64,000 nucleotides of DNA from Pararhodobacter zhoushanensis (GCF_025949695.1 NZ_JAPDFL010000001.1:2731501-2795500), one strand, 5' to 3'; numbered from the stretch's first letter, positions 38,204 through 47,969 are shown. Program-made: numbers and translations. Notes: a model not told the origin generated them from the letters alone.

Positions 38204-39052
38204 TTAACGGGTGAGTCGCGCGGCGTTGGCGGGGTGCTCGTCGGCAAGGGGCCAGTAAAAGTCCGGGGGGATCCCGGCCTCGGCGCGCTTTTCCTCGTTG
38301 AACGGCGGCTTCAGCGCGCCGTGGAAATAGCGCCGGACCAGATCATGGAAGGCTTCCTTGGGGTCGATGTCGGCACGGCCGCACAAAAAGTGGAACCACT
38401 TTGACCCATAGGCAACGTGGCTGACCTCCTCGGCATAGATGGTTTCCAGCGCGGCAACGGCAGACTCGACACCCGCCTTTCGGAAGATTTCGATCATGCC
38501 GGGGGTCACATCCAGACCGCGCGCTTCCAGCACCATCGGCACCACAGCAAGCCGCCCCAGAAAGTCATCCTTGGTATCCGCCGCCGCGCGCCACATGGAA
38601 GCATGGGCAGGCAACGCGCCATAATGGCTGCCAAGGCTTTCCAGAACATCACAGACAAGGTTGTAATGCTTTGACTCTTCCGCCGCCGACTTCACCCAGT
38701 CATCATAGAACCCCATCGGCATCTTGGTGCCCGTGAAGCGTGCGATGATGTCCCAGTGCAGATCGACCGCGTTCAGCTCGATATGCGCAACCGCATGCAG
38801 CAGCGCGATCCGCCCGGCAAGCGAGCCTGTCCGGCGGCGCGGCATGTCGCGCGGGTCCAGCAGTTCGGGCTGCGCGGGCCGCGCCGGGTTGAGCGGCGGG
38901 TTGCCCTGCCCAATGGGCATCGGCGTGCCTGCCGCGCGCGCGGCGAACCATGCCTCGGCGCAGCGTTTTGACAGCGCGGTTTTCTCGCGCCCTTCGGCGG
39001 TGTTCAGCACCGCATCGGCGCAGGCAGCGAGGGTCTGCGGCAGGTCGGTCAT
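38204..39052 (-). CDS. DUF455 ferritin-like protein
   Basis: 282 residues. Carboxylate-bridged diiron motifs of the ferritin-like DUF455 family: AHIELNAVDLHWD, EESKHYNLVCD, LEARGLDVTPGM and EEVSHVAYGSKWF, that is, Glu plus ExxH pairs. A redox or oxygenase role in the cytoplasm is likely, but no substrate is known. Its start overlaps the mccA stop (ATGA, 39049-39052), so it is the last gene of the leucine-catabolism operon. Confidence 0.88.
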   Translation of the reverse strand: MTDLPQTLAACADAVLNTAEGREKTALSKRCAEAWFAARAAGTPMPIGQGNPPLNPARPAQPELLDPRDMPRRRTGSLAGRIALLHAVAHIELNAVDLHWDIIARFTGTKMPMGFYDDWVKSAAEESKHYNLVCDVLESLGSHYGALPAHASMWRAAADTKDDFLGRLAVVPMVLEARGLDVTPGMIEIFRKAGVESAVAALETIYAEEVSHVAYGSKWFHFLCGRADIDPKEAFHDLVRRYFHGALKPPFNEEKRAEAGIPPDFYWPLADEHPANAARLTR

Positions 39053-40980
39053 TCTTCGTCGGCCAGCGCGATCAGGGCAGCCCCGGCTTCGACCTGCTGG
39101 CCGGCCTTGGCCAGCACTTCGGCCACTGTGCCGTCGCGGCCTGCGGTCAGGGTGTGTTCCATCTTCATCGCCTCCAGAATCGCCAGTCGCGCGCCCTTTT
39201 CCACCACATCGCCCGCGTTGACAAACACCGCCTTCACCATGCCCGGCATCGGCGCCAGCACGACGCCGGCCCCTGCCCCGGCGTCGGCATCCACGGCCAG
39301 CGGATCAGGCCGGGTGAACTGCACGGTATGAGCGCCAAAGACCGAGACAGCAGGGCCAACCACCTGCGCATCGCTGGCGGCGCGCTGGCCGTTGATCCAC
39401 CACGCCCCGGCGCGGCGTTCTGCGGTCAGCGTGGCGTCGCCGACGCGCACGGCCCACTCCTTCCCGACGCGCGCCACAGCGCAGTCCCAACGCGCCTCGC
39501 CGCGTTCCAGAACGACGGCCTGCCAGAGCGGTGTCCACAGCGCAAAGCCCTGCAGATCGCCCTGCCCCGCGCCCATCGCCGCCAGCGCGGCCAAGGCCAC
39601 GGTCGCATCGGCAACCGCGGGTTCGGCGGTCAGGGCGTCCAGATCGCGCCCGATCAGCCCGGTATCCACCTCACCCGCGCAGAACCCTTCGTGCCGGGTC
39701 AGCGCGCCCAGAAACGCGAGGTTCGTCACGGACCCCGCCACCTGCGTACCCTCCAGCGCCGCACGCAGTTTCGACAAAGCGATGGCCCGCGTCGCGCCAT
39801 GGGTAATCACCTTGGCGATCATCGGATCGTACCACGGGCTGATCGTATCGCCCTCGCGCACACCGCTGTCGATACGCGCGCCCTCAGGGAAACGCAGATG
39901 CGCGAGCGTGCCGGTGGCGGGCAGGAAACCGGCTGGGACGTCTTCGGCATAGAGCCGCGCCTCGAACGCGTGGCCGGTGATCGTCAGATCTTCCTGGGCG
40001 CAAGGCAGGCTTTCGCCCGATGCCACCCGCAGCTGCCATTCCACCAGATCGACGCCGGTGATCGCCTCGGTCACCGGATGCTCAACCTGCAGACGGGTGT
40101 TCATCTCCATGAACCAGAACCCGTCGGGCCGCAGGCCGTTCGAGCCATCGACGATGAACTCGACCGTGCCCGCGCCCTTGTAGCCAATCGCTTCGGCCGC
40201 GCGCACGGCGGCGGTGCCCATGGCCAAGCGCATCTCGGCGGTCATGCTGGGGGCTGGCGCTTCCTCGATCACCTTCTGGTGGCGGCGTTGCAGCGAGCAG
40301 TCGCGCTCGAACAGGTGCACCGCGCTTGTGCCGTCGCCAAACACCTGCACCTCGATGTGGCGCGGCTGCTGGATGTATTTCTCGATCAGCACGGCGGAAT
40401 TGCCGAACGCAGTCGCAGCCTCACCCTGCGCGCTGGCCAGTGCGTCGGCGAAGTCCTTCGACCGCTCGACCAGCCGCATGCCCTTGCCACCACCGCCCGC
40501 GACGGCCTTGATCAGCACCGGATAGCCGATCTCATCCGCCGCCGCCTGCAGGTGGGCGGGGTCCTGATTGGCTCCCATATAGCCCGGCACAATCGGCACG
40601 CCCGCTTTTTCCATCAGCGCCTTGGCGGCATCCTTGAGCCCCATGGCCCGGATCGCACTGGCCGAGGGGCCAATGAAGACGAGCCCCGCCGCCTCGACCG
40701 CGTCGACGAACTCGGGGTTCTCGGACAAGAACCCATAGCCGGGATGGATCGCCTGCGCACCGGTATCGAGTGCGGCCTGAATGATCCGCTCGCCGCGCAG
40801 ATAGCTGTCAGCCGGGCGCGGCCCGCCGATGAGCACGGCCTGATCGGCCATCGCCACATGCGCGGCCCCGGCGTCGGCCTCGGAATACACGGCGACGCTG
40901 CGCAGGCCGAGGGCACGGGCGCTGCGGATCACGCGGCAGGCGATTTCACCCCGGTTGGCGATCAGGATCGTGTCGAACAT
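39049..40980 (-). CDS. mccA: Methylcrotonoyl-CoA carboxylase alpha subunit (biotin carboxylase/BCCP)
   Basis: 643 residues. Biotin carboxylase domain at about 1-445 (LIANRGEIACRVIRSA, AVAGGGGKGMRLVERSKDF, FMEMNTRLQVEHPVTE) and a C-terminal biotinyl domain with the biotin Lys in ILEAMKMEHTLTAG near residue 608. It carboxylates biotin with ATP and bicarbonate; mccB then transfers the carboxyl to 3-methylcrotonyl-CoA in leucine degradation. Sequence alone cannot fully exclude a related acyl-CoA, but ivd and mccB in the same operon support methylcrotonyl-CoA. Confidence 0.93.
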   Translation of the reverse strand: MFDTILIANRGEIACRVIRSARALGLRSVAVYSEADAGAAHVAMADQAVLIGGPRPADSYLRGERIIQAALDTGAQAIHPGYGFLSENPEFVDAVEAAGLVFIGPSASAIRAMGLKDAAKALMEKAGVPIVPGYMGANQDPAHLQAAADEIGYPVLIKAVAGGGGKGMRLVERSKDFADALASAQGEAATAFGNSAVLIEKYIQQPRHIEVQVFGDGTSAVHLFERDCSLQRRHQKVIEEAPAPSMTAEMRLAMGTAAVRAAEAIGYKGAGTVEFIVDGSNGLRPDGFWFMEMNTRLQVEHPVTEAITGVDLVEWQLRVASGESLPCAQEDLTITGHAFEARLYAEDVPAGFLPATGTLAHLRFPEGARIDSGVREGDTISPWYDPMIAKVITHGATRAIALSKLRAALEGTQVAGSVTNLAFLGALTRHEGFCAGEVDTGLIGRDLDALTAEPAVADATVALAALAAMGAGQGDLQGFALWTPLWQAVVLERGEARWDCAVARVGKEWAVRVGDATLTAERRAGAWWINGQRAASDAQVVGPAVSVFGAHTVQFTRPDPLAVDADAGAGAGVVLAPMPGMVKAVFVNAGDVVEKGARLAILEAMKMEHTLTAGRDGTVAEVLAKAGQQVEAGAALIALADEE

Positions 40981-41095
40981 GGCGTTGCTCCTTGGCGGAT
41001 ACCGGACAAAAGGGCATTGCCCCCCGGCGCTGTGACGCCGTGGTCCGTGCGGGATGTGTCAGGGGAAAAGACGCGCGACGGCGCGGTGCAGCGGC

Positions 41096-41707
41096 TTAAC
41101 CCGCGCAGTGATCGCGGGACGTGCGGCGCAGAGCGTGATTGACCGAGTGCCCGTCGACATAGGCGATCGCGACATTGGCATTGGGCCGGATGGTGAAATC
41201 CAGATCGTCCGCGAACCAGACGCGCAAGCGCAGCGCCGTTTGGGCGCGAAGCCCCGCCCAGGCCTCGGGCAGGCAGCGTGCGCCCAGAATAGGCGCTGCA
41301 GGCACACCCAGAAGCTGGACTGTCATCACGGCATTCGTCAGCTCCTGCGGCTGTTCGCGCGGCGGTGCGACGATGGAGGCAAGGCTGATATCGGTCCGCG
41401 TCGCAGGCTCGGGTTCGCCGCATTGCACCAGCAGCGTATTGCCGTTGACCACTGACAGCAGACGGCACTCCCGCCCGGTCGATCCGCGCAGTCCGGCCAT
41501 GAGGTCCAGCAAGGGCGGTGCCACCAACAGCAACACAGGGACCAGCAGCAACCAGCGTCGCGACGGTCGCCAGCGATGAAAGCGCAGCCTTTGGTCCTGA
41601 CGGGAGTAGCCTTGTCCTGCTGCACCGCCGCGCGGATCGAAGGGATCGCCCCGCCCGACAAGCCGGGGTTTTGAGCGTTTCCAAAAGAAGCGGGGCACAA
41701 GGGTCAT
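41096..41707 (-). CDS. Membrane-anchored nuclease-like (SNase-fold) hypothetical protein
   Basis: 203 residues from ATG 41707 (aaggggaac upstream). A basic, Arg-rich N-terminus (about 1-48) leads into one membrane span (RWLLLVPVLLLVAPPLLDLM), then a domain with the outline of staphylococcal nuclease: CRLLSVVNGNTLLVQC in place of VVDGDT, VQLLGVPAAPILG where DAPE is expected, and AIAYVDGHSVNHALR. The catalytic Asp/Glu/Arg set is not intact, so it is probably a non-catalytic relative. It sits between mccB and mccA. Confidence 0.6.
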   Translation of the reverse strand: MTLVPRFFWKRSKPRLVGRGDPFDPRGGAAGQGYSRQDQRLRFHRWRPSRRWLLLVPVLLLVAPPLLDLMAGLRGSTGRECRLLSVVNGNTLLVQCGEPEPATRTDISLASIVAPPREQPQELTNAVMTVQLLGVPAAPILGARCLPEAWAGLRAQTALRLRVWFADDLDFTIRPNANVAIAYVDGHSVNHALRRTSRDHCAG

Positions 41708-41823
41708 GTTCCCCTTGCTGCCGTGAGTCTTCGGCGAAAATACGGCGCAAAGAGCCTGAATTTCCGAATGAGTCACTCTTTGTCGATAAGTCCAGGACAG
41801 AGGGCGACCCTTCCGAGGAATTA

Positions 41824-41848
41824 ACCACGTTTGCGCGTGGAACGTGGT
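41824..41848 (-). terminator. Stem-loop downstream of mccB
   Basis: ACCACGTT and AACGTGGT form a perfect 8-bp stem with a 9-base loop, 87 bases after the mccB stop on the minus strand, followed by TTAATTCC. It may partly terminate or stabilise the mccB message before the nuclease-like and mccA genes. Confidence 0.4.
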
Positions 41849-41934
41849 CGCGCCACTGTCCGGTGCGCGGCGCGGCAGAGGCGCTTGCAAAGCTATCGGT
41901 CCATCGGAAGCGAGGCTGCGCCATGCCCCGTCCC

Positions 41935-43539
41935 TTACATGCGGAACACGCCAAAGCGCGTCTCCTCGATCGGTGCATTCAGCGCGGCGCTCAGCGACAG
42001 CGAAAGCACATCGCGCGTGCGGCGCGGGTCGATGATCCCGTCGTCCCACAACCGGGCCGAGGCATAGAGCGGGTGGCTTTGGCGCTCGAACATCTCGATG
42101 GTGGGGCGCTTGAACTCGGCCTCTTCCTCGGCGCTCCAACTGTTGCCCGCGCGCTCGATCCCTTCGCGTCGCACCGTCGCCAACACCCCCGCCGCCTGCT
42201 CGCCGCCCATCACCGAAATGCGGCTGTTGGGCCAGCTCCAAAGGAAACGCGGCTGATAGGCGCGCCCGGACATGCCATAGTTCCCCGCCCCGAACGAGCC
42301 GCCGACCATCAGCGTGATCTTGGGCACCGAGGTTGTCGCCACTGCCGTCACCAGTTTGGCCCCGTGGCGCGCGATGCCCTCGTTTTCGTATTTCCGGCCG
42401 ACCATGAAGCCGGTGATGTTCTGCAAGAACACCAAGGGGATCTTGCGCTGCGAGCACAGTTCGACGAAATGCGCACCCTTCACGGCGGCTTCCGAGAACA
42501 GCACGCCGTTGTTGGCGATGATGCCGACCGGGCAGCCCTTCACATGGGCAAAGCCGGTGACCAGCGTCTCGCCAAAGCGCGGCTTGAACTCGTCAAAGCG
42601 CGAGCCGTCGACCGTGCGGGCAATGATTTCGCGGATGTCATAGGGCGTGCGCAGGTCGGCGGGCACGGCGCCGAGGATCTCGTCAGGATCATAGGCCGGC
42701 TCTTCAACGCTCGCCCATTGCACCGTCTCGGGCTTGCGGCGGTTCAGATGGCCGATGGCGCGGCGCGCCAGCGCCAGCGCATGCGCGTCATCCTCGGCCA
42801 GATAATCCGCCACGCCCGACAGCCGGGTGTGCACATCGCCACCGCCCAGATCCTCGGCTGTGACCACCTCACCGGTCGCCGCCTTGACCAGCGGCGGCCC
42901 GGCCAGAAAGATCGTGCCCTGATTTTTAACGATGATCGTCACGTCCGACATCGCGGGCACATAGGCCCCGCCCGCGGTACACGAGCCCATCACCACCGCG
43001 ATCTGCGGAATGCCGCGCGCCGACATGTTGGCTTGGTTATAGAAGATGCGGCCAAAATGGTCGCGGTCGGGGAACACCTCGTCCTGATTGGGCAGGTTCG
43101 CGCCGCCGCTGTCGACCAGATAGACGCAAGGCAGATTGTTCTCGGCGGCGATCTCCTGTGCACGCAGGTGTTTCTTGACGGTCATCGGGTAATAGGTGCC
43201 GCCCTTCACCGTGGCATCGTTGCACACCACCATGACCTCATGGCCCATCACCCGGCCGATCCCGGCGATCACCCCGGCACCGGGGGCAGCCCCATCGTAA
43301 AGCCCATGCGCTGCCGTCGCGCCGATCTCAAGGAAGGGCGAGCCGGGGTCAAGCAGGTTGGCCACCCGGTCGCGCGGCAACATCTTGCCCCGGCTGACAT
43401 GGCGGGCGCGGGCCTTGTCGCCGCCGCCCTGCCCTGCGGCCTCGGCGGCCTGTTGCACCAGCGCCAGCGCGTCGAGATGCGCGGCACGGTTGGATTTAAA
43501 GGCATCGGAGCCGGTGAGGATGTGGGATGTGATCTTCAT
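41935..43539 (-). CDS. mccB: Methylcrotonoyl-CoA carboxylase beta subunit (carboxyltransferase)
   Basis: 534 residues, the usual MCC-beta length, from ATG 43539 ([17 protein letters not shown]). Carboxyltransferase N and C domains: [69 protein letters not shown] and [18 protein letters not shown]. It transfers carboxyl from biotin to 3-methylcrotonyl-CoA, giving 3-methylglutaconyl-CoA. Its ATG overlaps the stop of the AT-rich gene upstream (43536-43539). Confidence 0.94.
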   Translation of the reverse strand: MKITSHILTGSDAFKSNRAAHLDALALVQQAAEAAGQGGGDKARARHVSRGKMLPRDRVANLLDPGSPFLEIGATAAHGLYDGAAPGAGVIAGIGRVMGHEVMVVCNDATVKGGTYYPMTVKKHLRAQEIAAENNLPCVYLVDSGGANLPNQDEVFPDRDHFGRIFYNQANMSARGIPQIAVVMGSCTAGGAYVPAMSDVTIIVKNQGTIFLAGPPLVKAATGEVVTAEDLGGGDVHTRLSGVADYLAEDDAHALALARRAIGHLNRRKPETVQWASVEEPAYDPDEILGAVPADLRTPYDIREIIARTVDGSRFDEFKPRFGETLVTGFAHVKGCPVGIIANNGVLFSEAAVKGAHFVELCSQRKIPLVFLQNITGFMVGRKYENEGIARHGAKLVTAVATTSVPKITLMVGGSFGAGNYGMSGRAYQPRFLWSWPNSRISVMGGEQAAGVLATVRREGIERAGNSWSAEEEAEFKRPTIEMFERQSHPLYASARLWDDGIIDPRRTRDVLSLSLSAALNAPIEETRFGVFRM

Positions 43540-44042
43540 ATGTTTGCCCCAGCAATGGACCATGCGCCGAATATTATAGCGAAGAGGCTAAGCAAACCAA
43601 AAGCATGAGAAAATACAAACGTGAGTGAGATAAATTTTGAAGCAGCACCATGGTCGCTTGGCGGCAAAACTGTATCATCTCCTTTAATAAAAACTGCTTG
43701 ATAGTATCGGTGCCGAGCACCTCTTTGCGTCTCGAGACTCCTTATGATGTATTGAAAATTAATATGAGCTAAGTATATCGAAGCACTGGCGAATACCAAG
43801 CCGAAAATAAAACACTTTGCAGAGGAAAGAAGAAGTGAAGGTGGAATGGCGGTGATATTGCTAAAAAGTGTTGGAACCAATAGCAAGCCTCCGCCGCTGA
43901 ATAGGAAAAGATTCCGGTAGATTATCTTTCCGTATTCAATGCTTTCTGAAGTAAATAACGAAATCTGATTTTCGAAAATCTCTCGGTCATCACGAACCGC
44001 TTTTTCGAATAATTCCTGCATGTTATTTCGGTCCGGCGTCAT
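43536..44042 (-). CDS. AT-rich hypothetical membrane protein inserted in the leucine operon
   Basis: 168 residues, no family I recognise. An acidic N-terminal helix ([20 protein letters not shown]) is followed by three or four hydrophobic spans (about 44-64, 69-92, 138-165) and a polar middle ([21 protein letters not shown]). G+C is about 40 percent over 43621-43980 by my count, against roughly 65 percent in the genes on both sides, with AT-ending codons: a sign of recent acquisition. Yet it overlaps both neighbours by ATGA, so it is translationally coupled inside the operon. Confidence 0.7.
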   Translation of the reverse strand: MTPDRNNMQELFEKAVRDDREIFENQISLFTSESIEYGKIIYRNLFLFSGGGLLLVPTLFSNITAIPPSLLLSSAKCFIFGLVFASASIYLAHINFQYIIRSLETQRGARHRYYQAVFIKGDDTVLPPSDHGAASKFISLTFVFSHAFGLLSLFAIIFGAWSIAGANI

Positions 44043-45604
44043 TCTCTAATCTCCCTTTCCGCTTGCAACTTCAAGTTCCTGCGGATGATCTTTCCGGTCA
44101 GCGTCATTGGCAGTTCATTCACAAACCTAACCTCGCGCGGGACCAGATGGGCGGACAGGCGCGTGCGGATATGGGTTTGCAACTCGACTTCGGTCACCTC
44201 GGCCCCCTCGTTGAGCACAACATGCGCACGGATGCGTTCGGTGCGCTCGGGGTCGGGCACGCCGATCACGGCGGCCATGGCAACGGCGGGGTGACGCAGC
44301 AGGCAATCCTCGATCTCGGCCGGGCCGATGCGGTAACCGGCCGAGGTGATCACGTCATCCTCGCGCCCGACAAAGCGCAGATAGCCCTGCTCCCAAAGCC
44401 CCCGGTCGCCGGTCAGCATCCAGTCGCCGCGGAATTTCTCGGCGGTGGCTTCGGGCCGGTTCCAGTAGCCCAGAAACATCGATGCCGAGCCGCGCTTCAC
44501 CGCGATATCGCCCTCAACCCCGTCGCCCAACGGGCCGTCCCGCCCCAGCACGGCCAGCGCATGCCCCGGCACCGGTTTGCCGATGCAGCCGGGGCGCGGT
44601 GGGAACAAAGACCCGGCGGAGGAGGCAATCATATTGCCCTCGGTCTGGCCGTAGAATTCGTTGATCTGCAAGCCGAACGCCCGCTGGCCCCAGTCCAGCA
44701 TCTCGGCCCCCAGCGGCTCGCCGCCCGAAGCAACCGAGCGCAGCCCCGGCAACGCCATATCCGCCGAGCGCAGCAGTTTCAGCGCGGTTGGCGGGAAGAA
44801 CACGTTGCGCACACCGCCCTCGCGGATCACTTCGCGCGCGGCTTGTGCGGTGAATTTGGGCAAGCGCGCAGCGACCACCGGCACCCCCAGCGCCAGCCCC
44901 GGCATCAGCACATCGAACAACCCGCCGATCCACGCCCAGTCGGCAGGGGTCCAGAGCACGTCGCCGGGCTGGCCCAGCCGGTCGTGGCTGATCTCGACGC
45001 CGGGCAGATGGCCGGACAGCACGCGGTGACCGTGCAGCGCGCCCTTGGGCGCGCCCGTGGTGCCCGAGGTGTAGATCAGCACGGCAGGGTCTTCGGGGCC
45101 GGTGTCGACGGGTTCAAGATCGGTGTCGTGCAGCGAAACCAGTTCGGGGATATGCGCGGTGACAGCAAGCGCGCTCAGCAGCGCCGCCCCTTCGCCGTCG
45201 GTGATCACATGGGTCACACCCGAATCGCCCAGCCTTGAGTGCAGCGCGTCGGGGCCAAAGAGCTTGAACAGCGGCAGGCTGATCGCGCCCAGCGTCCAGA
45301 TCGCCAGATGCGCGGCGGCGGTCCACGGGTCTTGCGCGCGCAGCACGCCAACCCGGTCGCCACGCGTGACGCCCCGGTCGGCCAGATAGCCCGCCAGCGC
45401 CCGCACCCGCCACGCCAGATCGCCATAGCTGACATCGCGCCGCTCGCCCTGTGACAGGTCAATGATCGCCAGCCGGTTCGGCTGGTCAAGCCAGTCGAAG
45501 CACGCCTGCCGCGCCATGTTCAGGCGCGCGGGCAAGGCCCAGTCGAAACCGGCACAAAGGGCGTCATAGCCGCCGACAGCCGGAAGCGTCGGACCCCGGC
45601 TCAT
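44039..45604 (-). CDS. AMP-dependent acyl-CoA synthetase of the leucine operon
   Basis: 521 residues, ANL family. VLIYTSGTTGAPKGALHGH (P-loop), WTPADWAWIGGLFD, INEFYGQTEGN (A5), GDWMLTGDRG and GREDDVITSAGYRIGP (A7/A8), and the catalytic Lys in LPMTLTGKIIRRNL. The WTPADWAW and YGQTE forms resemble medium-chain/acetyl-CoA-synthetase-like enzymes. In this operon it plausibly activates isovalerate or another short branched acid to feed ivd. It overlaps the AT-rich gene by ATGA. Confidence 0.88.
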   Translation of the reverse strand: MSRGPTLPAVGGYDALCAGFDWALPARLNMARQACFDWLDQPNRLAIIDLSQGERRDVSYGDLAWRVRALAGYLADRGVTRGDRVGVLRAQDPWTAAAHLAIWTLGAISLPLFKLFGPDALHSRLGDSGVTHVITDGEGAALLSALAVTAHIPELVSLHDTDLEPVDTGPEDPAVLIYTSGTTGAPKGALHGHRVLSGHLPGVEISHDRLGQPGDVLWTPADWAWIGGLFDVLMPGLALGVPVVAARLPKFTAQAAREVIREGGVRNVFFPPTALKLLRSADMALPGLRSVASGGEPLGAEMLDWGQRAFGLQINEFYGQTEGNMIASSAGSLFPPRPGCIGKPVPGHALAVLGRDGPLGDGVEGDIAVKRGSASMFLGYWNRPEATAEKFRGDWMLTGDRGLWEQGYLRFVGREDDVITSAGYRIGPAEIEDCLLRHPAVAMAAVIGVPDPERTERIRAHVVLNEGAEVTEVELQTHIRTRLSAHLVPREVRFVNELPMTLTGKIIRRNLKLQAEREIRE

Positions 45605-45643
45605 CCTGCCTGCTCACTCAGCCACGCGGCGCGCATTGCCCTG

Positions 45644-46135
45644 TCACCCTTCGGTCAGCATCTGGCGAAGGCTGCGCAACTGAATCGTGCGCTCGGCGGT
45701 CATCTGCATCTGGCAATCCGCCCCGGAAATCTGGCGCATCGACCCGGCACCATAGACCGCGTAGCTCATCGCGCAATTGGTATCGCGAAAGGCAATCCAC
45801 GCGCGCTGCGCCTCGCGCAAGCGATCCGCGCGCACGGCGAATTCCGGGCTTTGATCGCGCTCGGCGTCATCCATCGTGGCGGCTGCGGCACGGGCGCTCT
45901 GGTATTCGGCGTTCAGCAGCGTGTCCCAGGCGTCTCGCTCGGCGAGAAGGCATGACATCATGCCGACCGTGGTCTCTCCATCGGGTGCGCCTTCAAAACA
46001 CGCAGCGGCGCCGTTCCCGATGCAGGCGTTGTCACCCGATGCAAGGCACTCGGGGACGCCGTTCATGTAGCTGTCATAGGGGGCCTGCGCGCTGGCGGGT
46101 GCAGCCAGCAGGATCAACAGAGCAAACAGTTTCAT
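45644..46135 (-). CDS. LprI-family secreted protein (DUF1311)
   Basis: 163 residues. Signal peptide MKLFALLILLAAPASA-QAP. The mature part is Cys-rich and has the LprI pattern: LNAEYQSARAA, WIAFRDTNCAMSYAVYG and CQMQMTAERTIQLRSLR near the C-terminus. The family includes lysozyme-inhibitor-like lipoproteins, though no lipobox is seen here. It is probably periplasmic. Coupled to the gene upstream by ATGA (46132-46135). Confidence 0.82.
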   Translation of the reverse strand: MKLFALLILLAAPASAQAPYDSYMNGVPECLASGDNACIGNGAAACFEGAPDGETTVGMMSCLLAERDAWDTLLNAEYQSARAAAATMDDAERDQSPEFAVRADRLREAQRAWIAFRDTNCAMSYAVYGAGSMRQISGADCQMQMTAERTIQLRSLRQMLTEG

Positions 46136-46737
46136 GGCATTCCCTCTTCAAGTCGCTTGCGTAGCCGCTTGACGACAGTGTCGCGGGCTTTCGCGGTTAG
46201 AAATTCGGTCGGAATCCGCGACAGAAAGCTTGCGCGCTCGCCGGTGCGATAGTCCTTCGCAGGCAGGCGTCTCCGGTCGTCACCCTCGATGAACTCTAAC
46301 AAATCCTCAGCGGTCGAGCGAGACGGTGCCCACAAGGCCTTTCCCCTGTAGTCAATCTGAAAGAAATACTCGGCAGGCAGATCAACAAAACGCGCCTCGA
46401 CCGTCCCGCAGCGCAAGCAGGTCACCACTGCTTCAGTGGCTTCGCCGGTTGCGGTCTGTCTCGTGTTTGCCCGCCAGGGAGCATGGTTCCACCTGTAGGT
46501 CAGCGGCAAGTCCAGATCGTGGATCGACGGCGCGCCGCGTCCCGGCTGATACCGCACCCGAACGTCAGCTTCGGTTTCAGGAATCCGCTGGACCGTCAGC
46601 CATGGCTTCTGGTCGAACAAGGAAACATCGTCAGGCTTGATCGGGCAATAATAGGTTGTGTCGTGCAGCGCCGGTCCACGGCACGCGCTGCACGACACAA
46701 CAGGATCATGACGCCGTGATGAGGTGTCCTGGCCCAT
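46132..46737 (-). CDS. Hypothetical protein with paired CxxC motifs
   Basis: 201 residues, unrecognised. Two Cys pairs (CSACRGPA near residue 16, CLRCGTV near 111) could build a zinc site. Between them is an aromatic- and Asp-rich region (CPIKPDDVSLFDQKPW, LPLTYRWNHAPWRA); the C-terminus is basic (KARDTVVKRLRKRLEEG). No signal or membrane span. It sits three bases after ivd and overlaps the LprI gene, inside a metabolic operon where it has no obvious role. Confidence 0.65.
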   Translation of the reverse strand: MGQDTSSRRHDPVVSCSACRGPALHDTTYYCPIKPDDVSLFDQKPWLTVQRIPETEADVRVRYQPGRGAPSIHDLDLPLTYRWNHAPWRANTRQTATGEATEAVVTCLRCGTVEARFVDLPAEYFFQIDYRGKALWAPSRSTAEDLLEFIEGDDRRRLPAKDYRTGERASFLSRIPTEFLTAKARDTVVKRLRKRLEEGMP

Positions 46738-46740
46738 GGC

Positions 46741-47904
46741 TCAGCTCATTGATCCCATCAGTTCACGACCCACCAGCATGCGGCGGATTTCCGACGTGCC
46801 CGCACCGATCTCCATCAGCTTGGCATCGCGGAACAAGCGGCTGACGGCGCTGTCATTCATGAACCCCGCCCCACCCATCGCCTGCACCGCCTGATGCGCC
46901 TGCACCATCGCCTGTTCGCTGGCGTAAAGGCAGCAGGCGGCGGCATCGGCGCGGGTGACTTCGCCGCGATCGCAGGCCTTGGCGACCTCGTACACATAGG
47001 CGCGCGCCGAGTTCAGCGCGGTGTACATATCCGCGATCTTGCCCTGCATCAGCTGGAAATTCCCGATGGGCTGGCCGAATTGCTTGCGCTCGGTCACATA
47101 GGGCATGACCTCATCGAGACAGGCCGCCATGATCCCCGGCCCGATGGCGGCCAGCACCACGCGCTCATAGTCCAGCCCCGACATCAGCACGCGCACGCCG
47201 CGCCCTTCTTCGCCGAGGATGTTCTCGAACGGCACCTCGACGTCTTCAAACACCAGCTCGGCGGTGTTCGAGCCGCGCATGCCCAGCTTGTCGAAATGCG
47301 CGCTGGTCGAGAAGCCCTTCATGGTTTTCTCGATCAGGAAGGCCGTGATCCCCTTGGATCCCGCCGCCGGATCGGTCTTGGCATAGACGACCAGCGTGTC
47401 GGCATCGGGGCCGTTGGTGATCCAGTATTTCGTACCGTTCAGCACGAAGCGGTCGTTCTTTTTCTCGGCCCGCAGGGTCATCGAGACCACATCCGACCCC
47501 GCCCCCGCTTCAGACATCGCCAAGGCACCGACGTGCTTGCCGCTGACCAGACCGGGCAGGTATTTCGCCTTCTGCTCGTCCGAGCCGTTCAGTTTGATCT
47601 GGTTCACACACAGATTGGAATGCGCGCCATAGCTCAAGCTGATCGAAGCCGAGGCACGGGCGATTTCCTCGACCGCGACGGCGTGGGCCAGATAGCCCAT
47701 ACCCGCGCCGCCGTACTCCTCGGACACGGTGATGCCCAGCAGACCCATGTCGCCCAGTTCGGTCCACAGCGCGTTGGGGAAGGCGTTGGTGCGGTCGGTC
47801 TCGGCCGCCAGCGGCTTGATGCGGTCTTGCGCGAAACGGTGCACGGCGTCGCGCAGCGCGTTCACATCCTCGCCCAGGTCGAATTTCATTGATGCGGTGA
47901 ACAT
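46741..47904 (-). CDS. ivd: Isovaleryl-CoA dehydrogenase
   Basis: 387 residues from ATG 47904 (gggagggaagcgacc upstream). Acyl-CoA dehydrogenase family; catalytic Glu in [15 protein letters not shown], the position used by isovaleryl-CoA dehydrogenases rather than the C-terminal Glu of most homologues. Other marks: [28 protein letters not shown] and [16 protein letters not shown]. It converts isovaleryl-CoA to 3-methylcrotonyl-CoA, the step before MCC. First gene of the operon, controlled by the promoter/operator at 47926-47969. Confidence 0.93.
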   Translation of the reverse strand: MFTASMKFDLGEDVNALRDAVHRFAQDRIKPLAAETDRTNAFPNALWTELGDMGLLGITVSEEYGGAGMGYLAHAVAVEEIARASASISLSYGAHSNLCVNQIKLNGSDEQKAKYLPGLVSGKHVGALAMSEAGAGSDVVSMTLRAEKKNDRFVLNGTKYWITNGPDADTLVVYAKTDPAAGSKGITAFLIEKTMKGFSTSAHFDKLGMRGSNTAELVFEDVEVPFENILGEEGRGVRVLMSGLDYERVVLAAIGPGIMAACLDEVMPYVTERKQFGQPIGNFQLMQGKIADMYTALNSARAYVYEVAKACDRGEVTRADAAACCLYASEQAMVQAHQAVQAMGGAGFMNDSAVSRLFRDAKLMEIGAGTSEIRRMLVGRELMGSMS

Positions 47905-47925
47905 GGTCGCTTCCCTCCCCGGAAT

Positions 47926-47969
47926 TGAACGCTTGTTCATTAAATACCGGGATGCCCGGATTCGGTCAA
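47926..47969 (-). promoter_or_regulatory. Promoter and palindromic operator of the ivd operon
   Basis: Minus strand: -35 TTGACC (47969-47964), 17-base spacer, -10 TATTTA (47946-47941). The predicted start falls inside the palindrome TGAAC-GCTT-GTTCA (47926-47939), 22 bases before ATG 47904. A dyad over the start site is the classic position for a TetR-type repressor of acyl-CoA metabolism. No such regulator gene is in the window. Confidence 0.55.

Noticed and set aside
38950..41142. Very long open frame on the plus strand opposite DUF455 and mccA
   Set aside because: High G+C produces long antisense frames. The minus-strand frames carry clear DUF455 and biotin carboxylase motifs, and the plus-strand translation is His/Arg-rich with no family signature.
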